Part shown: piece by piece, positions 45,611-53,440 of the stretch
Layout of the letters: each line of letters opens with the position of its first letter
Numbering within the stretch: position 1 is the first letter of the stretch
Source: CAZMXI01 sp964570205
Lineage (GTDB): Bacteria > Planctomycetota > Phycisphaerae > Tepidisphaerales > Tepidisphaeraceae
DNA: 64,000 nucleotides
Assembly (NCBI GenBank): GCA_964570205.1
Contig: CAZMXI010000002.1
Location: 1 to 64,000 of the forward strand
Reading direction: 5' to 3'
Made by a program: the position numbers and the translations under genes
Notes under the pieces: model-generated
Seen by the model: only the letters and a program-made list of their open reading frames with translations
Told to the model about the DNA's origin: nothing
Database searches by the model: none

Positions 45611-46402
45611 CTACGGCGCGGCCGAGGTGGCCGGCGGATTGATGCCCTGCTGCAACTGCCGGAGCATCACGGTTGCTTCCTGAGCGCCCAGCCACTCGAC
45701 ATGCCCATCGGCAAAGAGCACGTTCATGCCCCTTCTCCCGTGATTCCCGGGCCGGTCGTACGCGATCACCGTGTCGTCCGGGATGCCTCGCTGCATTCCC
45801 GCGCCGATGTACACGAACGAGCAATGCCTCGGCTCGTTGAGTTGCGCGGCGGCTTGCCGTGTGGTGGGGCCGGAGACGGGCTGGTCGTCTGTGGCCGGGC
45901 AGATGAACACCTGCGGGTCCAATTCGGCGTACAGGTAAAGCTGTTCCAGCCGGTCGGGGTATGCGCCGTGGTCCTGGGCGTAGGCGTGAATGCGATGGCC
46001 GATCTCCCGCAGTCTGGAATAGCAAAACCCCGTCTGCAGGGTTGCCCTCGCCTCAATGATGCAATACCCGACCCCGGTCAACCCGGCCACCCCCATCGTC
46101 AATCCGATGGCGGAGTAGACCGCGCCACATCGCTGACGCTTGGCGCGAATCAGCCCGACAAGGCCCAAGGCGGCGGCCAACCCGGCCAGGATTGCGCCCA
46201 GTGGCAACGCCAGCAGGATAATATTGGCTTCAGGCGCCAGCAGTGCCGCCGCCGCGATACACACGCTGATCCCGCAGGCCAGGCTCTGAACGGCGGCCGG
46301 GTTGCATGGACTGGTCCGGTACACGCTCACGTTGTGCAATGAGGCCGGCCGATCTTCATATCGTCCGTGGCCGGTTAGATCACCTGTGTTGTCCGGTTGC
46401 AT
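45611..46402 (-). CDS. Membrane protein with a pilin-like H-x9-DG (DUF1559-type) C-terminus
   Basis: A 263-aa protein. Three membrane helices occupy about residues 35-60, 60-88 and 95-120. They are followed by a soluble domain with SRLREIGHRIHAYAQDHGAYP, FICPATDD and RGMNVLFADGHVEWLG. This is the C-terminal pattern of Planctomycetes type II secretion/DUF1559 pilin-like proteins. The N-terminal methylation helix is replaced here by a multi-helix segment. The ATG at 46402 is preferred; a GTG at 46456 would add 18 residues. It is convergent with the flx gene and divergent from pepA. The function is unknown. Confidence 0.6.
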   Translation of the reverse strand: MQPDNTGDLTGHGRYEDRPASLHNVSVYRTSPCNPAAVQSLACGISVCIAAAALLAPEANIILLALPLGAILAGLAAALGLVGLIRAKRQRCGAVYSAIGLTMGVAGLTGVGYCIIEARATLQTGFCYSRLREIGHRIHAYAQDHGAYPDRLEQLYLYAELDPQVFICPATDDQPVSGPTTRQAAAQLNEPRHCSFVYIGAGMQRGIPDDTVIAYDRPGNHGRRGMNVLFADGHVEWLGAQEATVMLRQLQQGINPPATSAAP

Positions 46403-46524
46403 GCCCGGCACCCCTGCTCTCTCATTGCTCAAGGCGAGCTTACCCCAATCCCGCACTCAACGCCATTCTTCAGGTCGTCATCGCCTCGGCCGATCGCGGG
46501 CTGGTGGTGCGCGAGCGGCTGCGC

Positions 46525-46530
46525 TAAGAT
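46525..46530 (+). promoter_or_regulatory. pepA -10 element, leaderless layout
   Basis: TAAGAT 6 nt before the ATG at 46537 (3 nt before an in-frame GTG at 46534). No good -35 is visible. AGGGTG between hexamer and ATG is too close to act as a normal Shine-Dalgarno. It repeats the layout of larB and recG. Confidence 0.35.
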
Positions 46531-46536
46531 AGGGTG

Positions 46537-48066
46537 ATGAAGCTAACGACGAATACGGATGTGAGCATTAGAACGTCCAGACGTGCGGGGGCCGATGTGG
46601 GCACGGTGGCGGTGTTCGTGCCGGAGAAGATGATCCCTTCCGTGTATGGCGAGGCCGCGCAGCGGCTGGTTGACGCCGGGATTTTCCGCGGCAAGGCCAA
46701 TGAGGTGGTGGTTGAACTTGTCGATTCGGGCAAGGTCAAGGCACTGACGCTGTTTCTGGTTGGGCTGGGCGAGGCGGGGAAAACAACTCTTAGCGGCCTT
46801 CGCGAGGCCGCGGGATCACTGGCCAAAGCCGTGGGCAGGTGTCGCGGGAAGCGCGTTGCCGTGTACACGCCCGGAGCGGCGGGGCTGATGCTGGGGGGCA
46901 TCCCGGAAGTGGCGGCCGTGGAGGCCCTGGTTACGGGGTTTCTCCTGGGGAGTTTCAATTTCAAGGAGTGCAAAGGAACGGCCGACCAGTCGAAAGATCC
47001 CGCCCCGGGTCGTAGGGAGGTGACGATCATCACCAATGGGCCTGAGAAAGCGGTCCGGCAGACGCTCGACCGCGCCCGCATCATCGCCGAAGCGCAGAAT
47101 TTTGTACGCAGCGTGACGCTTCGGCCGGGGAATGTGATCAACCCGATCTCACTGGCTAAGCTGGCGCAGGCGGTGGCGAAGGAGGCGGGGATCACGTGCC
47201 GGGTGATGGATGAGAAGCAGCTTGCGCGACTGGGGATGAACGGGGTGCTGGCGGTGGGGTTGGGTTCGCAGCATCCGCCGCGTCTGATGGTTCTCGAATA
47301 CAAGCCCACGGGTGCGAAGCAGCGCAAGCCCCTGCTGGTGGTGGGCAAGGCCATCACCTTCGACACCGGTGGCATCTCGATCAAGCCGGCCGAGAAGATG
47401 CAGCGCATGACCAACGACAAGGGCGGCGGCGCGGTTGTCCTGGGCCTCATGTATGCCGCCGCGAGACTGAGGCTCCCCGTGCATCTGGTCGGGATCCTGT
47501 CCAGCGCGGAGAACACGCTGAGCGAGCGTGCCTACCGTCCGGGCGACGTGGTGACGATGTACAACGGCGTGACGGTCGAGGTCATCAGCACCGATGCCGA
47601 GGGCCGCCTGGTGTTGGGCGATGCACTGGCGTGGGGCATCGAGACCTACAAGCCTGCCGCCGTGGTGGACCTGGCCACCCTGACGGGCGGGGTGATCGTG
47701 GCCCTGGGCAAGACAATGGCGGGCGTGATGTGCAACGATGATGCGATGTTTGCTGATATCCAGGCGTCGGCCGACGCGGCGGGAGAGAAGCTCTGGCGAT
47801 TGCCCGTGTGGGAAGAGCATCGGCAGCAGATCAAGAGCGACATTGCCGACATCGCCAATTCCGCCGGCCGCGAGGGTGCGGCGCTGACGGCGGGGGCGTT
47901 CCTGAGCTACTTCGTGCCCCGCGAGCCTGCCGTGCCATGGGCGCACATGGACATCGCCGGTGTGGTCGATACGGAAAAAGACCTGCCCAACTACGCCAAG
48001 GGCGCGACGGGCTGGGGCGTGCGGACCCTCATGGAGTGGCTGACGCGCCGGGCCAATGGCGGATGA
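46537..48066 (+). CDS. pepA: Leucyl aminopeptidase, M17 family
   Basis: A cytosolic two-metal exopeptidase that removes N-terminal amino acids. The 509-aa product has the N-terminal macro-like domain (about residues 1-170) and a catalytic domain. Metal and active-site motifs are GKAITFDTGGISIKP, a Lys/Asp pair in KMQRMTNDKGGG, and the M17 signature STDAEGRLVLGDAL (usually NTDAEGRL; Asn to Ser). A bicarbonate-site Arg lies in that motif. The length matches PepA. The YpdA-like gene follows 30 bp later and may be co-transcribed. Confidence 0.92.
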   Translation: MKLTTNTDVSIRTSRRAGADVGTVAVFVPEKMIPSVYGEAAQRLVDAGIFRGKANEVVVELVDSGKVKALTLFLVGLGEAGKTTLSGLREAAGSLAKAVGRCRGKRVAVYTPGAAGLMLGGIPEVAAVEALVTGFLLGSFNFKECKGTADQSKDPAPGRREVTIITNGPEKAVRQTLDRARIIAEAQNFVRSVTLRPGNVINPISLAKLAQAVAKEAGITCRVMDEKQLARLGMNGVLAVGLGSQHPPRLMVLEYKPTGAKQRKPLLVVGKAITFDTGGISIKPAEKMQRMTNDKGGGAVVLGLMYAAARLRLPVHLVGILSSAENTLSERAYRPGDVVTMYNGVTVEVISTDAEGRLVLGDALAWGIETYKPAAVVDLATLTGGVIVALGKTMAGVMCNDDAMFADIQASADAAGEKLWRLPVWEEHRQQIKSDIADIANSAGREGAALTAGAFLSYFVPREPAVPWAHMDIAGVVDTEKDLPNYAKGATGWGVRTLMEWLTRRANGG

Positions 48067-48096
48067 AGCCGGGCCGGCCAGCGCATAGGATTGTGC

Positions 48097-49191
48097 ATGC
48101 ATTGGAGCGAAGTTGCCATTGTCGGGGCGGGGCCGATCGGGATTGAAGTGGCTGTGGCGCTGAAGCAGCGCGGGATCGAATATGTGCATTTCGACGCCGG
48201 GCCGATCGGAGCGACGATGTACTGGTGGCCGCCGCAGACGAGGTGGTTCAGCTCAAACGAGCGCATCGCCATCGCCGGAGTGCCGCTCCAGACGCCGGAC
48301 CAGGGGAAGGCGACCCGGGAGGAGTATCTGCGGTATCTGCGGACAGTGGTGAGCCTGCATGACCTGGCGATCAACACGTACGAGTCGGTGACGGGGATCG
48401 AGCGGCGGGACGGCGGCTTCGTCCTTCGCACAAAGCCGCTTCGCGGCGAGCAGGTATACTCGGTCAAGCGGATTGTGCTCGCGACGGGCGGAACGGCCCG
48501 GCCACGGAAGCTCGGGGTGCCGGGCGAGGATTTGCCCCATGTCAGTCACCACATGGAAGACCCGCATAAGTACTTCCGTAAGCGAGTCTTAATCGTCGGC
48601 GGGAAGAACTCCGCCATCGAAGCGGCGATTCGGCTTCACCATGTCGAGGCCGAGGTGTCCATCAGCTATCGGCGGCCAAAGTTCACCGCCAGGAGCATCA
48701 AGTACTGGCTTTATCCGGAATTCAAGGCCTATGTAAACGCAGGTCAAATCAAGACATATATGGGCAGCACTGTCGGCCGCATCACCCGGGAGTGCGTGGT
48801 GCTGGAGCCCACGGGCCTGGGACCCGAGTACGTCAACCAAGCCGAGGCGGAGCCAACACGCGGCAGTGGCAAGGCGCACTTCATCGAGGCGAGGACAGAA
48901 CTGTCTGTCGATTTCGTGCTGATGCTTGTGGGTTACGAGGCGGATATGTCGCTGGCCAAGCTGGCTGGCGTCCAACTATGCGGCGCCAGCCAGATCCCGG
49001 TCTACAACGAACAGACGATGGAGACGAACGCGGCCGGGGTATACGTCGCGGGGACGGCCATCGCAGGAACGCAGGACAAGTACCGCGTGTTCCTGGAGAA
49101 CTGCCACATCCACTGCAAGCGGATTGTCGCAGCGCTGACAGGTGCACCGCCCCCCGCGGCCACCGGCTGCGCCGAGTTGCCGGAGAGCTGA
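48097..49191 (+). CDS. YpdA-family thioredoxin-reductase-like flavoprotein
   Basis: A 364-aa FAD/NAD(P)H oxidoreductase. N-terminal FAD motif IVGAGPIGIEVAVALKQ, then YWWPPQTRWFSS, an internal second Rossmann motif VLIVGGKNSAIEAAI for NADPH, and a C-terminal GVYVAGTAIAG motif. There is no CxxC redox pair, as in YpdA. In Firmicutes YpdA reduces bacillithiol disulfide. Which thiol is used here is unknown, and no bacillithiol genes are in the window. The ATG at 48097 is preferred over a TTG two codons earlier. The nearby SOD suggests an oxidative-stress context. Confidence 0.75.
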   Translation: MHWSEVAIVGAGPIGIEVAVALKQRGIEYVHFDAGPIGATMYWWPPQTRWFSSNERIAIAGVPLQTPDQGKATREEYLRYLRTVVSLHDLAINTYESVTGIERRDGGFVLRTKPLRGEQVYSVKRIVLATGGTARPRKLGVPGEDLPHVSHHMEDPHKYFRKRVLIVGGKNSAIEAAIRLHHVEAEVSISYRRPKFTARSIKYWLYPEFKAYVNAGQIKTYMGSTVGRITRECVVLEPTGLGPEYVNQAEAEPTRGSGKAHFIEARTELSVDFVLMLVGYEADMSLAKLAGVQLCGASQIPVYNEQTMETNAAGVYVAGTAIAGTQDKYRVFLENCHIHCKRIVAALTGAPPPAATGCAELPES

Positions 49192-49263
49192 TGGCCACCT
49201 GTCCCTTGATTCGCGAAGAGCCGAGACTGACAAGTGACCGGCGAATGGCAACGACGGACGCGA

Positions 49264-49839
49264 TCAGCGCAGGTTCTTGGCGACGAAATCCCAGTTGACG
49301 ACGTTCCAGAAGCTCTCCAGGTACTTGGGTCGGGCGTTGCGGTAATCGATGTAGTAGGCGTGTTCCCAGACATCGCAGGTGAGCAGGGGGAGGTTGTCGG
49401 AGGTCAATGGGTTGCCGGCGTTTGACGTCTGGATGATATCCAGCCGGCCGGTTGGCTTGCGCACCAGCCATGCCCAACCGGAGCCGAAGAGGGTTGCGGC
49501 CGATTGGCCGAACTTCTGCTTGAATTCGGCAAAAGATCCGAAATTGGTGCGGATGGCGTCCGCCAAGGTGCCAATGGGCTCGCCGCCACCTTGGGGCTTG
49601 AGGCAATTCCAGTAGAAAGTGTGGTTCCAGACCTGGGCGGCGTTGTTGAAGGTGGGGCCCTGGGCGCTCAGCATGATCTGCTCGAGGGTCTGACTCTCAA
49701 ATTCGGTCCCGGCGATAAGCTTGTTCAGGTTGTCCACATAGGTCTGGTGATGTTTGCCGTAGTGGAACTCGATCGTCTCCGCCGAAATGTGCGGAGCCAG
49801 CGAGTTCTTGTCAAAAGGAAGCTTGGGCAGCGTATGCAT
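49264..49839 (-). CDS. sodB: Superoxide dismutase, Fe type
   Basis: It dismutates superoxide to oxygen and hydrogen peroxide. The 191-aa product has all four metal ligands: His26 (FHYGKHHQTYVDNLN region), the His of AAQVWNHTFYWNCL, and Asp and His in DVWEHAYYIDYRN. FNNAAQVWNHTFYWNCLKP and GSGWAWL are closer to iron SODs than to manganese ones, but metal use cannot be settled by eye. No signal peptide, so cytosolic. AAGGAG precedes the ATG. Confidence 0.93.
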   Translation of the reverse strand: MHTLPKLPFDKNSLAPHISAETIEFHYGKHHQTYVDNLNKLIAGTEFESQTLEQIMLSAQGPTFNNAAQVWNHTFYWNCLKPQGGGEPIGTLADAIRTNFGSFAEFKQKFGQSAATLFGSGWAWLVRKPTGRLDIIQTSNAGNPLTSDNLPLLTCDVWEHAYYIDYRNARPKYLESFWNVVNWDFVAKNLR

Positions 49840-49878
49840 GAGGGTCTCCTTCCAGCAGGTATCCGAATCGACAGGGCG

Positions 49879-49907
49879 ATCATAGACTGAGGCTGCGACT
49901 GCTGCAA
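49879..49907 (-). promoter_or_regulatory. sodB promoter
   Basis: On the minus strand TTGCAG (49902-49907), 17 bp, TATGAT (49879-49884). The leader would be about 32 nt, with a normal Shine-Dalgarno, in contrast to the leaderless layouts elsewhere in the window. Confidence 0.55.
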
Positions 49908-50005
49908 TCGCCGTCTTGAATGCGACCGGAATGGTGCGGATTCCGGGCGGGCAACGGTGATTCAGGTCCGGCGTAGGACGATATGGACGGGAACAGGAGG
50001 TTGGC

Positions 50006-51391
50006 ATGTGCCAGGTGACGCGTCGGGATGTGCTTCGCGCGGGCGTAGCGGCCGTGGCGGCGGGGATGGGATTGTGGCGTACAACGGCCTTGGGGCAGGC
50101 CGCAGCGCCAAAATGGGCCAAGCAAGATGCGAGCGTGAAGGTGCTGCATCCGCGGGGGCGGGTGCCATTGTCTTTCTTCATTGACGATTCGACATGTCTT
50201 GTGAACATGGGCCATTTCTGCCTTCCCCAGTTTGCCGAGGCGTGGCCGAACAATGCGGCGTATAAGCGGCCGTGGAAGACCTGGCCGAGGGAGATTCCAG
50301 ACAGCTTCGTGCGGGAGTTCGGCGAGTTCTGCGCGGAGCACGGGGTGAAGGGCAAGTACAGCATCGTGCCGAACCCGGCGTGCGTGGGGTGGTTGGATCG
50401 GGAGTTGCCGGGGTGGTCGCGAAAAGAGTTGCAGGCGAGCCTGAAGCTGGTGCGCGAGCTGATGCTGCCGAACTGGGATATTCACCCGGAGATGATCACG
50501 CATACGCGGGTGATCGACCTGAAGACCGGCCGGCCGATGCATGAGATCAGTGCGGCGACGATGGAGAATTCGTACCCGCAGGGGAGGAAAAGCGTGGATG
50601 AGTTGGCGGCGTACCTGGCGTATGCACTGCGCATCCTGAAGAACTGTGACCTGCCGTGCGAGGGGATCACGACGCCGGGCGGATTCGGCAACGCGGTGAA
50701 GACGGAACTTGCGGTGGCGGTCGGGCAGGCGGTGCGTGAGGTCTTTGGGTCGGAGATTCCGCACTATTTCAAGTACATTTCGGAAGGCAAAGAAAGCGCG
50801 GAGCCGAAGCTGGAGAGCGTGACAGGAGCTGACGGCGACGATCCCAAAGTGGTGGTGAACGTGCCGGCCGGCACGGGCGACTGGTTCGGCGGCTGGGATG
50901 GTGATGAAGAGCCGCACGGAGAGAAATACGCCGCCGCGGATGGATCGGCCGGACGGATGGTGGAGTTGATCGAACGTGGTGAGCCGGCCATCATGCTCTG
51001 CCACTGGCCGGGCATGTACACTCATGGAACAAACAAGGGATTCGCACATTTCAAACAGGTGATCGGCGGACTGGAGGGGCGGTATAGAGACCGAACGATC
51101 TGGATGAAGATCAGCGAGATCGCGCGATACTGGGCGGGCAAGGAGTTGACCGGAATCAGCCGGGTGGGCGCGAGGATTACGCTCAAAGCGCCGTTTTCGT
51201 GTCCGCAGTTCACGTTGAAGATTGACAACGCCGGCCAGGCATCGCCGCGCATCGAAGCCAGAGGTCAAAGCGAGCCTCTGAAGCAGGTGCAGGCGGCCAA
51301 GGACCTTCGCAGCGGCACTTGGCTGCGACAGGAGGATGGCGTGACGATCTGCTTCGATCTGGCCAAGGGGCAGGTAACCGTGGCTGTGTAG
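50006..51391 (+). CDS. Tat-exported protein, possible polysaccharide deacetylase-like fold
   Basis: A 461-aa protein with a twin-arginine signal (VTRRDVLRAG, Arg6-Arg7, hydrophobic to about residue 33). The mature part has LSFFIDDSTCLVNMGHF, where the Asp pair resembles the metal-binding start of NodB-type deacetylases. A conserved-looking HPEMITHTR and AIMLCHWPGMYTHGT follow, which could supply the histidines. The assignment is tentative, because no complete NodB motif set is present. The ATG has AGGAGG 5 nt upstream. The next gene, 21 bp on, is a heparinase-like protein, suggesting polysaccharide breakdown. Confidence 0.55.
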   Translation: MCQVTRRDVLRAGVAAVAAGMGLWRTTALGQAAAPKWAKQDASVKVLHPRGRVPLSFFIDDSTCLVNMGHFCLPQFAEAWPNNAAYKRPWKTWPREIPDSFVREFGEFCAEHGVKGKYSIVPNPACVGWLDRELPGWSRKELQASLKLVRELMLPNWDIHPEMITHTRVIDLKTGRPMHEISAATMENSYPQGRKSVDELAAYLAYALRILKNCDLPCEGITTPGGFGNAVKTELAVAVGQAVREVFGSEIPHYFKYISEGKESAEPKLESVTGADGDDPKVVVNVPAGTGDWFGGWDGDEEPHGEKYAAADGSAGRMVELIERGEPAIMLCHWPGMYTHGTNKGFAHFKQVIGGLEGRYRDRTIWMKISEIARYWAGKELTGISRVGARITLKAPFSCPQFTLKIDNAGQASPRIEARGQSEPLKQVQAAKDLRSGTWLRQEDGVTICFDLAKGQVTVAV

Positions 51392-51412
51392 ACAAGCCAG
51401 GCGAGGTGGGAC

Positions 51413-53440
51413 ATGAGCCGGCCGTTGGCAATTGCGGTGGTGTCGTGTGTTCTCGTCGCGCGGGCGGGATTGGGCATGGCGGCAGAGAATCCGTTTGATG
51501 CCGCCGTGCTTGATGTGCGGCCTCGGGTTTTTATCCGAGCAGATGAAGGATTCGAGGGATTGACTATCGCAAAAGTGCGGAAGGCGGTGGAGGGCGGCGG
51601 GGAGTTCGCGGGCGTGCGCGCGCAGTGGAGGGGCCGGCCGATGGGGAGGGCGCTGTTGTGGATGGTGGATGGCAAGCGGGAGGACCTGGATGCGGCGGTG
51701 TCTGGGCTCAAGCGGATGGACGCCTCGGGCGGGTCGTGGAGCGACCGGGGGATTGCCCTGGTACAACTGGCGGCGCTGTTCGACTGGCTTTACACGGAAC
51801 TGGATGAGTCGACGCGGCGGGAGATGATCGGTCGGATCGAGAAGGCGGCCGACGCGGCGGCGTCGCACATTCGCAACGGCGAAGCGCCATTCTACTACTC
51901 GCGCACGCCGGGAGCGCTGGCGGGGGTGGCGCTGGCGGGAATCTCGCTGCACGGGGTCAGCCCAAAGGCCGACGGCTATCTGAAGGTTCTGCGGGACTGG
52001 GGCGTGAACGACTACTTCAAGGCTTACCAATGGGTAGATGGGGCGGCCACGGGGGCGACATACACGATGTTTTACACCTACGTCGATCTGCCGAGCATCT
52101 TCGCGGTGTGGTGGTCGGCGACGGGGAAGAATCCGAGCGCCTGGCTGCGCGAGAACCAGGCTGGGTGGCTGGACAGCATGGTGCGGTTCAACCTGTGGTA
52201 CATGCGGCCGGGCTTCGCTTTTACGGACATCAACGACCTGTATCGGGAGATCTGGGCATCGCATGACCAGTTCTGCCAGGGGCTGGACATTGCCAGTTAT
52301 GTAACGCGCTCGGGGCTGGGGCGGGCGTGGTCGCGGCGGTGGATGGCGCGGTTCGGGCCTGCGCTGTATCACCCGGCGTATGCGCACAACCTGATCTTCC
52401 GGGATCCAACCCTGGCGCCGGCATCGCTGACCGACATGCCGCTGGCGGAGCTGTTTGGCAGGGAGAGCTGCGGGTATGGCTTCTTCCGGAGCGATTGGCC
52501 GCGCGACGGACAGCCCGACACGGCGACGCACGTGTTCTTCCGGATGGGCGATCCGATGGATGTGCATGGAGGGGTTGCGGCGGGAGAGTTCCAGGTCTTC
52601 AGGCACGCGCCGCTGGTCGATCGAAGCGGACGATACGGCGACTACGACTCGGCACCCGATCAGTATCACCGCAACTGCATCTCGACGAACGTGGTGCTGT
52701 TCCAGGACCCTGCCGATGCGCAGGACCGGGGCGATCAGAACACCCGGCGCGGGCTCAAGAGCGACCATCGAACCTGGGCGCAGTGGATGGACATCCGCCA
52801 GCGCAACGGGCTGGATGTGGCGACGATCCTGGAATGGAAAGCCGGGCCGGGCGAGGCGCGCTGCCGGGCGGACCTGAGCCGGGCGAATCCGGAGAACAAA
52901 TGCAGGCAGTGGATTCGCGAGCTGGTGTGGCTGGGGAATCGCCATCTGGTGGTGCTGGATGTGGTGGAGACGGCCGATCGGAAGGTCCTGCGGCAGTGGC
53001 AACTTCACCTGCCGGGAGTGCCCACGCTGGGCCATCGGCTCATCGAGGTGGCGAATCGTCCACCGGTCGCGAAATGGGCTGACGAATCGCTTCGGCCGAA
53101 GGACGCGGAGGGCAGGTTGTTCTGCCAGACGCTGCTGCCGAAGGATTCCGCACTGGTGCTGTACTCGGGCGGAAGGGTGGCGTCTTACGGGCTGGATGGG
53201 CGGGCGAAGGAGGTGGCGTGGAACCAACACCACCTGAAATACGGCAAGCACGTGGTGCAGATCGATCCGGGCACTCGATCAAGCCGCACGGTTTTTCTCA
53301 ACGTCCTTACGGCAGTGGATGCCGTGCAGCGGCAGCCGCCGGCCGCATCGTATCGGATGGTTGGGCCGGGCATCATCGAGGCCAGCGTGGATGGGCTGAC
53401 CACGCGGCTGAGCGTGCCGACAGAATGGGGTCAATTCTGA
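51413..53440 (+). CDS. Secreted heparinase II/III-like protein
   Basis: A 675-aa protein with a signal peptide (about residues 1-23). It has an alpha/alpha toroid N-terminal half (ALVQLAALFDWLYTEL, and YYSRTPGALAGVALAG and similar helices) and a beta-sandwich C-terminal half with a Gly/His-rich MDVHGGVAAGEFQVFRH. This architecture is that of heparinase II/III and alginate-lyase-like polysaccharide lyases. The exact polysaccharide is unknown. It follows the deacetylase-like gene by 21 bp. Its 3' end overlaps the convergent octaheme gene by 10 bp. Confidence 0.7.
   Translation: MSRPLAIAVVSCVLVARAGLGMAAENPFDAAVLDVRPRVFIRADEGFEGLTIAKVRKAVEGGGEFAGVRAQWRGRPMGRALLWMVDGKREDLDAAVSGLKRMDASGGSWSDRGIALVQLAALFDWLYTELDESTRREMIGRIEKAADAAASHIRNGEAPFYYSRTPGALAGVALAGISLHGVSPKADGYLKVLRDWGVNDYFKAYQWVDGAATGATYTMFYTYVDLPSIFAVWWSATGKNPSAWLRENQAGWLDSMVRFNLWYMRPGFAFTDINDLYREIWASHDQFCQGLDIASYVTRSGLGRAWSRRWMARFGPALYHPAYAHNLIFRDPTLAPASLTDMPLAELFGRESCGYGFFRSDWPRDGQPDTATHVFFRMGDPMDVHGGVAAGEFQVFRHAPLVDRSGRYGDYDSAPDQYHRNCISTNVVLFQDPADAQDRGDQNTRRGLKSDHRTWAQWMDIRQRNGLDVATILEWKAGPGEARCRADLSRANPENKCRQWIRELVWLGNRHLVVLDVVETADRKVLRQWQLHLPGVPTLGHRLIEVANRPPVAKWADESLRPKDAEGRLFCQTLLPKDSALVLYSGGRVASYGLDGRAKEVAWNQHHLKYGKHVVQIDPGTRSSRTVFLNVLTAVDAVQRQPPAASYRMVGPGIIEASVDGLTTRLSVPTEWGQF

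Noticed and set aside
49880..53251. Minus-strand open frame of 1,123 codons
   Set aside because: Antisense to the Tat-exported and heparinase-like genes, rich in Arg/His/Pro with no recognisable domain; a GC shadow.
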